Shown: positions 13,498 to 25,176 of the stretch, one piece after another
Position numbering within the stretch: position 1 is the stretch's first letter
Layout: each line of letters begins with the position of its first letter
NCBI GenBank assembly: GCA_023374025.1
Contig: SIJG01000023.1
Coordinates: 1,616,730-1,680,729 of the forward strand
Length of the DNA stretch: 64,000 bases
Source: Heterodera schachtii
Lineage: Eukaryota > Nematoda > Chromadorea > Rhabditida > Heteroderidae
Direction: 5' to 3'
Notes under the pieces: generated by a model
Told to the model about the DNA's origin: nothing
The model's database searches: none
Seen by the model: only the letters and a program-made list of their open reading frames with translations
Made by a program: the position numbers and the translations under genes

Positions 13498-14567
13498 TGG
13501 CAAAATGCTGATTTTGACAATTTTTAATTGACAGGCCCTGGTTTTTAGGCTAATAAAATTTTGTTTTAAGTCGATTTTTCATGTTTTTATTGCGTTTCCT
13601 TCTCTCTACAATTGGTTTTAGAAAAAATCTTATTTTTGGGGTCCGAATCTTAGTTTTAGCCTCATCTGTCCTTATTTTGAAAAAAAAAACTTGCGAACAT
13701 AAATAGAAAGTGCAGAGAAAAAAACATCTCTCATTTTGGCGTACCTTTTTTGCGTCGCGTTTTTTCAAAAAATTCGTTTTTAGCCAATTCGTTTTTGTCT
13801 TTATTCCAATTTTTGGAGGTCGGTATCCGAATTTCTGAAAAATTTGGCCTAGGAATTTCGATTTATCTAAAATTTTGGGGTCTCGGAATGTCATGGATGA
13901 CAACTATTTCGAGATTTATCGTCACTAAAAGTTGCGGCCCTGTCATAAGATCCTAATTTTTTTTTCAATAAAACCATGATTTTTTCCTCAAAAATAAGAA
14001 TAAATTTTCTTCTATATAAATTTTAAAAATTCTTCATTGAAATGTACCTCATTTGCAACAGCAACCTAGTCAATAAAAAATTCATTTTGCTCAATTTTTG
14101 TTTGTATGTCACTAATTCGCACTTTTTGTCACTATTTTGGCACTTTTTCGTCACTATTTTAGTTAACTATTTTGGGATTTTTTCGTCACTAAAAGTTGCG
14201 GACCTACTCATGAACATGTTTTTCACGACTTTTTAGAACAAAAAAAAATTTCTTTAAAAAGAAGGTGGGCGCATTGGCAGTACTACCGATTAATGGATCA
14301 TTTTAGACAATATTAATTGGTAAATGATCAAACAAATTAAGGGAGCTGGAGAGGGCGGGATCAGTAATTTAGCTTAAGTCTGGGAATTGTCGAACTTTTA
14401 TTTCAACAAAAAAAATCAAATTGTTTAAATTAAACTAGAGTCCGAGCAGATCCAAGCCTTGTAGATTACAGGGTTCTTTTTGTCCATGTGAAATAGTCAT
14501 TTTGGGCGAGTTTTTTTTTTTAAAAAAAGAGGATTTCTGTCATCGGAGATAGGCGCGCGGTGGAATA
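13498..14567. other. non-coding region with transposon end fragments and a copied gene tail
   Basis: No gene was found. CACTAAAAGTTGCGGCCCT near 13922 and a similar end near 14187 are right ends of the TAGGG-type elements seen complete at 56903-57530. At about 14420-14480, the sequence from AAATTGTTTAAATT to CCGAGCAGATCC repeats the junction of the satellite with gene copy 1 at 11027-11062. This looks like a second copy of that gene's 3' end. Confidence 0.55.
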
Positions 14568-15174
14568 GGACGACGGACGATTCGTTTTTGGCCAATTCGT
14601 TTTTACCCCGATTAGTTTTTATTACCCCAATTCGTTTTTATTACCCCGATTCGTTTTTTGGGCCGAAACGCTTAAATTGAGGCCTAATCGTTGAAATTTC
14701 TAATATTTTTTGACCTATTTGAATTCAAGAATATCTTTTAGGTCATTTCAAATGATTTTTTAAGTTTAAGATCCATTTAGGAAATTTGAAAATTCTTCTG
14801 AACTTATTTTATTAAGTACCTTAAAACATGTTTCTGGGGGTTTTAAGGGTCGCTGATCACGAATATGACATCCGTTTTTACCGAAAACAAAAATTTTTTG
14901 TTAGGTTAGAAAATATTTTTTCGAAATTTCAAAATTTGAAAATTAACTAAAACACATTTAAAGTAGTGGGTAAACTGTAAACCAACTTCAAACACATTCC
15001 TAAGGCGAAATTTATATAAAATATTTGAAATTTCAACGATTAGGTCTCAATTTTTGCGTTTCGGCAAAAAAACGTATCGGGGTAACAAAAACGAATTGGG
15101 GTAATAAAAACGAATCGGGTCAAAAACGAATCGGGGTAAAAACGAATTGGCCAAAAACGAATCGTCCTTTTACC
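14568..15174. mobile_element. element C: ACGAATTCGTTTTTACCCC arrays, 9-bp TSD
   Basis: The terminal arrays use words such as CCGATTCGTTTTTATTA on the left and their complement on the right, with outer ends GGACGATTCG and CGAATCGTCC. The element is flanked by the direct repeat GGTGGAATA (14559-14567 and 15175-15183), a good 9-bp target-site duplication. The AT-rich core folds back on itself. No coding sequence was seen. Confidence 0.85.
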
Positions 15175-15651
15175 GGTGGAATAATATCAAAAATTTGCGG
15201 GAAAATTTAATCCCAAAAAAAAATCAATTCCGATTTCAAAATTCACTAATTTACCCTAAGTCATACACAACACAATTAAAAGCTGATCATAGGGTTCGAA
15301 GTTGTATAATTTTGCATATTTTTTCTGCGCATATGCTATGAAGAAAGGGGCTCAAAAAAGCATTTCTGCGTTGAAATTTTTTGATTTGGTGAAGGTTTTT
15401 AGTGCATATAAAAGCATATTTTGGGCTTTTCAAGAATAAATGCATATTTTGTCATTTTTGGGCTTTTAGAGCATATTTTCGTCATTTTTTTGGAAATTTT
15501 CACAAGAAAATGCGAGAAAAGCGAAAAATACACCCCTAAGGATCGACTTTTTGGGAATTTTTTAAAAAACACACCCTTAAAAATCGAAAATTTTTAACTT
15601 TTTATAAGAATTTTGGAAAAAAAATTTATCTATATAAAATGTAATTTTGTT

Positions 15652-16695
15652 GGTGACTGAACATTTGCGCCCCGATGATTTGCGCCCCACACATTTGCGC
15701 CCCTACATTTGCGCCCCGAACATTGCGCCCTACACATTTGCGCCCCTACATTTGCGCCCCGAACATTTGCGCCCCACACATTTGCGCCCCTACATTTGCG
15801 CCCCTACATTTGCGCCCCGAACATTTGCGCCCCACACATTTGCGCCCCTACATTTGCGCCCCTACATTTGCGCCCCGAACATTTGCGCCCCACACATTTG
15901 CGCCCCTACATTTGCGCCCCTACATTTGCGCCCCTACATTTGCGCCCCGAACATTTGCGCCCCACACATTTGCGCCCCTACATTTGCGCCCCTACATTTG
16001 CGCCCCGAACATTTGCGCCCCACACATTTGCGCCCCGATTGTGAATAAAAAATTTATTCATGAAATTACCTTTTTCCAAAGGCTAATGGAGTGATTTTAT
16101 CAAAAAATCATCATGCACATCCAAACAATTCTTGTTTTCCTTCTTCTTTGACGCATAAAGCATCAAAATGCCAAGATCCGCCTTTGAATTTTTCACTTTT
16201 CATTGAAAGAGGGTTATCAAATTCTCAGAAATAATGCACCTATACAAGCGCAACCAATCTTTGATTACTTTACACCGTAGATCATGTTTTTAAATTGTTC
16301 TGGTCTTTTTTTACAGTACATATCTCTTAGTGTTGATGAAAATGTAAATCGACGATCTGCTTTATTTGTGTCAGAAACTTGGAATGCATGATTCTGTCCT
16401 TGATAATTTAGGACGCACTAATAATGGCCTGGAAGGCTTTTACACCAGCTTCAAAAAGCAATTTTCGGCTCCTAATCCACCTTTGGCAATGTAATTTAAC
16501 ATAAAAATACCAAAACAGAAAAACAATTAAAAGTTTATTAGTCTAATAAAAAATGAAAAAGAGTACCAACAAAATCGGATGAGTTAATCTCCCGTTAGCC
16601 CTTGGAAAAGGCAATTTTATGAATAATTTTTTTGTTAACAATAGTGGCGCAAATGTAAGGGGCGCAAATGTTTGGGGCGCAAATGTTGTAGAACC
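15652..16695. mobile_element. element D: TTTGCGCCCC-array element with MULE relict
   Basis: The left array runs 15663-16037: about 30 copies of ACATTTGCGCCCC and variants. The right array (about 16643-16690) is the same word inverted (GGGGCGCAAATGT), only three copies. Outer ends GGTGACTGAACATTTGCG and CGCAAATGTTGTAGAACC are inverted, and ATTTTGTT at 15644-15651 and 16696-16703 is an exact 8-bp target duplication. The interior holds a decayed MULE transposase C-terminus (separate entry). It lies inside the GCATATTT element. Confidence 0.9.
16317..16494 (+). pseudogene. MULE transposase C-terminal relict
   Basis: Two exon-like pieces. The first follows an AG acceptor at 16316 and reads to LFVSETWNA before a stop, resembling the Trp-Asn region before the last catalytic residue. 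The second (16421-16491) reads RTNNGLEGFYTSFKK, matching the conserved R-T-N-N-x-x-E block that supplies the catalytic Glu in MULE transposases, and then stops at TAA 16492-16494. The rest of the enzyme is missing. It ties element D to the same superfamily as the complete element at 41841-44748. Confidence 0.7.
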
Positions 16696-17217
16696 ATTTT
16701 GTTTTAGCATATAATAAAAAATAAAAAATTTGGAAATTCAAAATTTTTGCAATTGTCTAAAAAATGCACCTTAGCCCTTCTTTTGGTGTTTTCAAAGTCA
16801 ATTCTTAATTAAAGATAATTTTTACATTTTTTTTGCGGGTTAAAAGCCATTTTTGGCAGTTTTTAAGGCATATTTTAGTGCATATTTGGGCATTTTTTGG
16901 ATTTTTAGGGCATATTTGGCGGATTTTTAGTGCATATTTTATACGCATATTTGGCATTTTTTAGTGCATACAAATTATAACCCTAGTGATCAATCAGTAA
17001 TCTGCCAGCCTATGTTGATTTAATTAGCCTGATTGCACCTCTTTTGGCATCTTTTTTCACAATTAATGATCCATGAAACTCTGATACGTGTCATTGGAAG
17101 ACAAGGCCTTCCTTGGAAACGGACATTGTTACACTACCAAGAGTATGTCCTTAAAATTGTCAATCGCCCGTGGGTAAATTGGAGAAAAATAAAAATAAAT
17201 CATCCATTCTTTTTTGA

Positions 17218-17320
17218 TCAATTTTGACACGATTGATCACTCGGAAATCTTTTTGATCACTCGGACCTCTATTTGATCACTTGAAACTCTTTTGATCACT
17301 CGTGAACTCTTTGATCACAT
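17218..17320 (+). repeat. short direct repeats TTTTGATCACTCGG
   Basis: Five imperfect copies of a TTGATCACTCGG-type word with spacings of about 18-25 bp. It resembles one terminal array of the word-array elements, but no inverted partner was found nearby. Confidence 0.55.
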
Positions 17321-17412
17321 AATGAGAGAGATTTGGCATTATTTTAAAACATTTAGACAATCATATAGACACAAACATTTTTCACCGCTGATCAAATTAC
17401 CCAGGTACGTAC

Positions 17413-18037
17413 ATCGCCGGGCTGGAACAGTTCGGCCAGCCTCGGAGACGGAGGCGGCTCCTCAATGGTCGGCTGTCGGCTGACTTGCGCGTTGGCGACA
17501 GTGGCACTCGCCACCGCTTCTCCAACACCGCCGCTTTCCGGCGGTCGGCTGCTGAGCAGCGACGCGGCGTGCACCGGCGGTGACTGTTGTTTTAAGACGC
17601 ACGCGTTCGCTGGCGGCACTGGCGAGTGCCGCCCCTCCGCGCATGCCGCCCCCGCCGCGCGTTTATGCTGGTGCAACAAGCGCCGCTTTTGGCCCGCGTG
17701 CAACTGCTGCTGTGTGCCGTTGGACGACGACGGCCGCGACACGGTCATGGCGACTACCAGCGGGGACGACGAGGTCGCGTCGCTGGTGTCCATGCGCTCG
17801 TCCTCGTCGTCCAACTGATGCTGGTGCGACTGCAGCAGTCGCTGGTGCTCGCTGCCGCCGCCGCCGCTGTGCAGCGTCTCGCCCTCGGACAGAGAGCGCT
17901 CGCGCTCCTCGGCGTCAAGCGCACGCGACTGCGACGGAATACGCAAGTGACACTCGCTACCGGCACCAAACGCGTCCATCCCGTAGAAGCCGGCGATCGG
18001 ATTGGAGAGAAAGCTGCGCGAGCGGATTTGATCAAAA
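17413..18037 (-). CDS. GC-rich single exon of an unrecognised protein
   Basis: This exon has an acceptor at 18038-18039 (TTTTTTTCAG on the reverse strand) and a GTACGT donor just below 17413. It encodes ~208 residues. The first 45 look structured (FDQIRSRSFLSNPIAGFYGM). The rest is polar low-complexity sequence rich in Ser, Gln, Glu, Pro and His, including QRLLQSHQHQLDDEDER. Base composition is much more GC-rich than the surroundings, as expected for a real exon in this genome. The adjoining exons are not visible; transposons occupy both sides. Phase is 1 at entry and 0 at exit. I cannot name the family. It may be part of a long regulatory or scaffold protein. Confidence 0.6.
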
Positions 18038-18332
18038 CTGAAAAAAATGGATTCGGGATAAATGAATGGTAAAAACAGCGATCGCCGTACTATCATTGTC
18101 GTAATATTGGCGATCGGAAAATGCGATTTTCCGGCATTCATATAATCAGTAAATCAATGTAAGAAATTTATGCCAAATTTTCCTGATCGGAATTAGAAAA
18201 GTAACCGATTTTTCTTGTCAATAAAATTCATAAAATTTTCAGTAAATCTATAAATTGAAACAAGAAATAATTTTCTGGCAAAAATAATCTTTTTAATTAT
18301 TTTTTTGTGATTTTTTTTTTATCTAGGCTCAA

Positions 18333-18798
18333 CGGAACCCGTCAGTTGGGCCCTCACGGTTGGGCCCTCACGTTTGGGCCCCACACGTTTGGGCCCCAGC
18401 AGGTTTTTCCACGTAAGCTTTTTTTGTTGGCATCCAAATCCAATAAACTTGGTATCATTCGAAAGCTCTTATCATGCTCTCTGGCCTGACAAAAAGCGGA
18501 TAGATTTTCAAGCCTGGAAAAAATTTTATTAAGAAAAAACTTCAAAAATTTTGACTTTTTTGAAATTTTCATGTATAATTTTTTTTGGTAATTATCTAAT
18601 CGCGAAGCAATAGCTTAGAAAAAGCTTCTAAACATATTAAGCTTTCGAATGATACCAACAATGTTAGATTTGGATGCCAAATAAAAAAGTTATAGAATGT
18701 TATATTGGGAAAACATGCTGGGGCCCAAACGTGTGGGGCCCAATCGTGAGGGCCCAAACGTGGGGGCCCAATCGTGAGGGCCCAACTGACGTAGACCG
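18333..18798. mobile_element. element E: TTGGGCCCTCACG arrays, 8-bp TSD
   Basis: The left array is GTCAGTTGGGCCCTCACGG with TTTGGGCCCCACACG words; the right array is the inverse (GGGGCCCAAACGTG, GGGCCCAACTGAC). Ends start CGG and finish CCG. AGGCTCAA flanks both sides (18325-18332 and 18799-18806). The core around GGTATCATTCGAAAGC matches that of element B. Confidence 0.85.
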
Positions 18799-19010
18799 AG
18801 GCTCAATATGTTTGCTAACTCACTGAGAATAGAACTTGGAAAATATAATTAAAAAACAAACAAATAAGCAAATTTTTGGCTTGGTTAAAATCAGAGCCTA
18901 AAAGTGATCAGAAAAATCGATCAAATGAGTAAAAAATCGATAAATAATATTAGTGATCACTGCAACAAAAAAATTTTTTTTTGATCGGCTCAAATTCATT
19001 CTCCAATTTC

Positions 19011-19092
19011 AGATCAGAGCGATGCCAAGGCCAAGTTGACGCGGGGGGAGCAATTCGAACACCGCGAGGAAACAATCGGCAGCAATGAAACT
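19011..19092 (-). pseudogene. FISADCW-family exon-2 fragment
   Basis: On the reverse strand this reads FIAADCFLAVFELL followed by RQLGLGIALI, the start of exon 2 of the local family. Nothing else of a gene copy flanks it. A palindromic repeat follows within 150 bp. Confidence 0.65.
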
Positions 19093-19234
19093 AAAGAAAA
19101 AAAACAGAAAATGATAATATTTTGTTTGGTTTTAAAATTTACATTTTCTTTCCCATTCGTTTTCTGTGGGTTTTTTTTTCTTGAATTGTACGATATTTTA
19201 ATAGGCAGCAAAACTGAAACAAAAGTAAATAAAA

Positions 19235-19530
19235 AATTTTTTGGTAATACTACTGATGGTAGGACCGGTTTTTTGAAAAAAATATTTACCTTTTTAAAAG
19301 TCGCTGAAAATAAGTTCCTAGGGGTTTTCGGGGTCGCTGAACACGAATCTGACACTCATTTTGACCAATTTCGAATCTCGGACCCGAATTCGAACAAAAA
19401 CTCGAAAATCTAAAATTTCGTGTTCAGCGACCCTGAAAACCCTTAGAAACATACTTTCAGCGATTTTTAAAAAGTTAAATATTTTTTTCAAAAAAGTGGT
19501 CCTACCATCGGTAGTATTACCAAAATTTTG
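19235..19530. repeat. palindromic element, ~120-bp arms
   Basis: The left arm begins TTTTGGTAATACTAC and the right arm ends GTAGTATTACCAAAA. The arms continue through TCGCTGAAAAT and its inverse to GGGTCGCTGAACACGAA. The spacer is about 55 bp. The inner GGGTCGCTGA(A/T)CACGAAT motif recurs near 14848, 51990, 52259 and 63955. Confidence 0.75.
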
Positions 19531-19596
19531 TAAAGCGGAAAAGAAACAATGAAAAGGAGGAAATATTATTCAGATAAAAATTTGCGATGAAAAATG

Positions 19597-20441
19597 CGGT
19601 GGGGGTCGATTGGGCCCCGCCGATTGGGCCCCGCCGGTTGGGCCCCGCCGATTGGGCCCCGCCGATTGGGCCCCGGAACGATTGGGCCCCGCCGATTGGG
19701 CCCCATGGGGCAGTCACCTTTTCTTCGTTCTACATTGTTTAAAAAATTGAAATTGTTCCTAATTTATTAAATATTAAATTCAACCTATTTATCTGATAAT
19801 TTCGAGAAACATCGATAAAATTCATAATGTTAAACGGGTTAAAATTCACTCTGGGTCAGCAGCTTCAAAATTCTTTGGTCTGCACCTAAATACTTCTTAC
19901 ATTCGGCGGTGGGGATTAATGGTAATTCTTACAATGACAGTTCGTTCAGTATTTTTTTTTTTGTAAAATAAAGCCTATAGCTTAAACCAAGTCTAACAAG
20001 GGAACCACCAGATAGTCAGAAAATGCTTATATATACTTTTTCTATTTTGAATTTTTAATGTTATCGGTGTGTGAAGACAAATAAAAAAGTTATGGGGCCT
20101 CTAAAATTAAAATTTTGACTGTGTTTTCGCTTCCGCGATGATGGTGAAGTTAAGAAAAAAAAGAACGGTGGCTCAGTTGGTTAAATTCCTATTTTGGAGG
20201 CCCGGGTTCGAACCCAACATGAAAATAAATACATTTTAATTAATGTGTAACCAAAGTTAACGATTAAATTACGTTTTATTTAAAAAAAATAATTTTTCTT
20301 TAGTGAAAGTAAACCAAAACCCGACCAAAAAAGTGACTGCCCCATGGGGCCCAATCGTACCGGGGCCCAATCGGCGGGGCCCAATCGTACCGGGGCCCAA
20401 TCGGCGGGGCCCAACCGGCGGGGCCCAATCGACCCGGTCCG
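19597..20441. mobile_element. element F: GATTGGGCCCCGCC arrays, 8-bp TSD
   Basis: The left array (about 19604-19705) repeats GATTGGGCCCCGCC. The right array (about 20340-20437) is GGCGGGGCCCAATC. Outer ends are CGGTGGGGGTCGATTGGG and CCCAATCGACCCGGTCCG. The inner borders CATGGGGCAGTCAC and GTGACTGCCCCATG are also inverted. GAAAAATG at 19589-19596 and 20442-20449 is an exact 8-bp target duplication. The interior has a tRNA-like block and no transposase. Confidence 0.9.
20163..20218 (+). repeat. tRNA-like block with A and B boxes (SINE-like)
   Basis: GTGGCTCAGTTGG fits a pol III A box and GGTTCGAACCC fits a B box, about 35 bp apart. The cloverleaf is incomplete: the acceptor ends do not pair and the anticodon stem is only about three pairs. 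It is therefore more likely a tRNA-derived SINE head or tRNA relict than a working tRNA gene. It lies inside element F. Confidence 0.5.
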
Positions 20442-20542
20442 GAAAAATGAGCTTAACTTTAATTAAATTTATTCAAAAATATTATGGCATTATGTTTTTA
20501 AAAATTTTCAAAAAAAATGCAACGCGAATCCCGCGTGATCAG

Positions 20543-21106
20543 TAGGGCTTCCATTTTTAGGCACAAAAAATCGCGAAATAGGCACCTAAAAAGGCAGAAA
20601 AAATTTGCAAAATAGGCATTAAATAGGCACAAAAATCCTCAAATAGGCACAAAAATAGGCAAAAAAAATTTTTTATTAACGTTTTTAGGCAGCAAAACAC
20701 GTAAAAATTTAAATCTTTCAAATTGTAAATGAAATTATTAAATAATTAAAAGTTTTTTCCAGATAAGGACAAATTTTAAATCAAAAATTTTTATTGAGAA
20801 AAAAAAATTTAAAATTTGGGATTATTTTTTAGAAAAATTTTCAATTCTTAAGGGTGTATTTTCTTAAATCTTTTTGGGTCATTTCTTAGGGGTGCATTTT
20901 TCGTTTTTATTGCATTTTTGTTAAGGATTTTTTCAAAAACCCTAAAATAGGCAAGTTAGGCACAAAAACCCCGAAATAGGCAAAGTTAGGCATTATAAAA
21001 GTCATCGTAGACACCCCAAACCAAGCGGAAAATGCCTTTTTCGTGCTTATCTAAGCGTATTAAGTGCGCAGAAATTTTAGGCATTTGCCTAAAAATGGAA
21101 GCCCTA
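20543..21106. mobile_element. hAT-like element with TAGGCAC words, 8-bp TSD
   Basis: Perfect terminal inverted repeats: TAGGGCTTCCATTTTTAGGC and its complement. GTGATCAG flanks it exactly at 20535-20542 and 21107-21114. The interior consists of degenerate AAATAGGCACAAAAA arrays in opposite orientation around a core containing TTAGGGGTGCATTTTTCG. It has no coding capacity. Confidence 0.9.
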
Positions 21107-21717
21107 GTGATCAGTGATCACACACAAAAAGGAACCGAAAATTTTGAGATGTTTAACATTCAAAATTAGCCATTTGAATCCCCAAACAGAAACTGAATAA
21201 GGATTGCTTTCGAGGAATGGCGACCTGGCGAAAATTCGGTAATCCTTCGGAATTGGTGTCCCGGCGAAAAAAAAAATAAAAAAATTTCTTACCAAATCAC
21301 TTTTTCTAGGGTTGAAAAATGCGCTGATCACGAATCCGAGCTCAGATTTTGCAAAATCATTGATTTTGTCTATGATTTTTCATCAAGTACTTGATTTTTT
21401 TCCGAGCTCTGATTTTTACCCTAGAAAAAGCAAAAGAAAATGTTTATCTCTTTTTTCCGTCGGGACCCCAATTCCGAAGGATTACCGAAAATTCATTCGA
21501 AAATCGTCATTTTTTTCTTTATAAAAAATGTTCGCCAAAATGAGATATTTTTTTCTCTTTGCGCTCTCTGTTTTTTGACACATCTCACGTTTTTTGCGGA
21601 TTGTTAAGCTTCAATAAATCCATATTCCCTTCATATTCATCCTACTAAATTTAAAATTTTAAAAATTCATCAAATTTTCCAGGAAATTAATTATTATTGC
21701 CCAGCATTTAATTTGTC

Positions 21718-22281
21718 GTGGCCTCTTCCAAAATGCCGTCGTCTCCGATTCCTTTTTCGCTGTTCGTCGTCCTTTTCCTATTCGTCCCATTTTTGCCCGG
21801 ATGTTCGTCTTTTAATTTTGCGCCTCCTTCTTCTCCTTGTGTCTCCACCGATGTCGCCAAAATCTGTGAGAATTTCACACAAATTCCATCAACAAATTCT
21901 GTATTTCTTTTGCTTTTTCAGGTGGTGAACCATCCGTTGCGCATTATTTCGAGTGCTGTGGAGACAATGGCGCAGGTCGGACACATGAAATTGGCACAGG
22001 GCGAATGTTTTTGGCACTTTTCGGCTTCTTTTGGCATTGATCACGAATAATGGCATTGCTAATTTCGAACCCCGAACTCGGACAAAAAGAAAATTTAATT
22101 TTTCAAAAAATTTGAAAATAAATGAAAAAGTGCCATTTTTAAATGCCTTCCCCCACATTTTTCAGATTGTTGCCTCAGAATGAAATCGTGGTTCATTGTC
22201 GTGGTGTTGCTGCTCGCCTTTTGCCTGGTTGTTCGCCTCGTGATTTGTTTGGTCAAATGCATTAAGTGCTGCTGTAAATGA
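21718..22281 (+). CDS. small Cys-rich single-pass membrane protein
   Basis: Three exons (21718-21865, 21922-21975, 22166-22281) joined at GTGAG/TTTTTCAG and GTCGG/TTTTTCAG junctions give 105 codons with no internal stop. The N-terminus is a signal peptide (hydrophobic run FSLFVVLFLFVPFLPG). A short Ser/Pro-rich linker and a compact Cys motif follow: CGEPSVAHYFECCG then DCCLRMKSW. A transmembrane segment (FIVVVLLLAFCLVV) comes next, and the tail ends CIKCCCK, a possible palmitoylation site. The predicted topology is type I with a tiny Cys-rich ectodomain, of a general kind seen in nematodes and in WBP1/shisa-like proteins. I cannot assign a named family. A second ATG at 21733 could also be the start. 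Function is unknown. Confidence 0.75.
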
Positions 22282-22757
22282 CGGACGGCGACGGAAAAAG
22301 AAAGGAACGGACGGACGGAGGAGAAAAATGAGCAAAACGAAGTTAAAATGCCACCGATTTGTGTGAATTTTGTTGTGTTTGTACATACATATATGTATAA
22401 TATTATTGTATATTTGTAAATACTGAATAACAAATTTTCTCTGTCCAACTATGGCATTTTTCAAAACCGTTTTTTAGAAATTTATGCCTTTTAAAAAATA
22501 AGGATTCGAATGAGGGAGAGCCGTTGAAAATTTTTTTTTACCGGTAACGGTTACTTTTAATGATCGCTTAAAACTGCATAAAGCGGTGCTTTTTTGTTGC
22601 AAATTCAGGGTTTATCGCGGGAACGTTAATCAAAAAATTGACATCTAAAAAATACCATATATATTTATTGTCCGGATATGCCTATTCTCATATATGTACA
22701 ATACACACAATTTAATATCGTTTAGTCCGATCACAATTGGAGGTGATACGTTTTTAT

Positions 22758-23951
22758 TAGAGCTCGGTATTTTGAAAAAAGCCTGGACCTGGACCTGGAC
22801 CTGGATTCCATGTTGGACCTGGACCTGGATTTCCTGGACAAAAATCCAGGAAAATCCAGGTCCAGGAAAAATCCAGGCTCCTCGAGACCTGGATCCAGGC
22901 CTGGACCTGGATTTTTTGAAACTCGTTTTAAAAATCAAAAAAATCTTTGAAAAAATCAATTAATTGCTTGAGAATGTCTAAAAATATTTAATTCTTAATA
23001 ATAATGTGTTTTTAAATCTATTTATCATTTTTTGATAAACTTGAAAAAAAAATCAGTCAATTGAAATACTAAAATTAATCGTTCCAAAAATTATAACATT
23101 TGGAAAAAAAGTTCAAAAAATTTTGAAAGGGGTTTTAATTTTTTTATATGAATTAATAAGTTTTTCGAAAATTTTTACAACATGTAATCTTGGAATTTTT
23201 TCATAAAAATTTTTCTGATTTTTTTCCAAGTTTATAGGTCAATCGATTTAAACAATTTTGTGGAAAACATAAGCAATTTGAAAATTTCAGTGCATTCAGA
23301 ATCAAAAAACCAGATTTCTAACAATTTTTTTCGGCACATTTTAAAAAAAATTTTTAGGATGTGTGAGGGAAGAGAGCCCGGCGGTGACGATAGGCGCCGC
23401 TGGAAAATTTTTTGTAATTTCTATACGAATTGTTTACAAATTTTGTCCAAAAATTTACCAAATATTTGCAATTAAAAGCCAAGCGTCGACTTTTTTTGCT
23501 TTTAAAAATGCCTTTTTTTGCGGCGAGCTTCCAAAAACTTTGGGCAACAGGGGGTCCGGCGGTGCCGATAGGCGCCGCCGGGAAAATTTTGTAATTTTTA
23601 ATGCGATTTGTTAACGATTTTGTTCAAAAAATGACAAATTTTTTCGATTTTGAGCCAATTTTTTAAGAGAATAAGAATTTTTAGGGGGCGGAGTGAAAAT
23701 TTTGGCACATTTTATACCAATTTTAAATACATTTCGCCATAAAAATTGAAAAAAAATTTATCCAGGAAATCCAGGTTTTTTGTGCCTGGACCTGGACCTG
23801 GATTTTCAAATTGACCTGGACCTGGATTTCCTGGACAAAAATCCAGGAAAATCCAGGTCCAGGAAAAATCCAGGTTACCGAAAAATGACCTGGACCTGGA
23901 CCTGGATCCAGGAAAAATCCAGGCCTGGATCCAGGTCCAGGCCGAGCTCTA
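22758..23951. mobile_element. hAT-like element with CCTGGACCTGG words, 8-bp TSD
   Basis: Ends TAGAGCTCGG and CCGAGCTCTA, with GTTTTTAT at 22750-22757 and 23952-23959. Subterminal arrays of CCTGGA/TCCAGG words are present on both sides. The interior contains two GC-rich hairpins with a GATA loop, at about 23377 and 23557. It lies just upstream of the E2-like gene. Confidence 0.9.
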
Positions 23952-24109
23952 GTTTTTATGCCTTTTTCCCTTTTTTAGAACACAACTATTTGCGTTTATC
24001 ATCATCATCCCTTCATTGTGCAACAACAACAGCACTTCAAAGCGACCTCATCACCGTTTCTCATCGTCCGTCGTCCGTCCTTCACATCAATTCGCGCGCC
24101 ATTTTCGCA

Positions 24110-25176
<1,067 letters not shown>

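Larger units (their letters stand above)
15290..16985. mobile_element. TAGGG-ended element with GCATATTT words, host of element D
   Basis: The outer ends are TAGGGTT (15290) and AACCCTA (16985), followed inward by degenerate arrays of GCATATTTT words. Near 15517-15540 it carries CGAAAAATACACCCCTAAG, a core module also found in the elements at 20543, 27135, 46174 and 56903. Element D is inserted inside it. TGATCA flanks both sides but a clean 8-bp duplication is not visible. Confidence 0.65.

Noticed and set aside
15663..16037. CRISPR-like look of the TTTGCGCCCC repeats
   Set aside because: Units are 10-14 bp with no unique spacers, in a eukaryotic context, and have an inverted partner array at the other end.
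15647..16094. Open frames of ~110-140 codons rich in HLRP, FAP and CAP repeats in all three forward frames
   Set aside because: They are by-products of the TTTGCGCCCC array; all frames are open because the repeat unit lacks stops.
17465..18072. Forward-strand frames over the GC-rich exon
   Set aside because: The reverse frame has matching acceptor and donor and plausible protein sequence; forward frames are Ala/Arg-rich shadows.
20163..20218. Functional tRNA gene
   Set aside because: A and B boxes are present, but acceptor and anticodon stems do not pair properly.
19597..20441. Transposase remnant in element F
   Set aside because: I looked for the catalytic blocks seen in the two MULE copies and found none in the interior.
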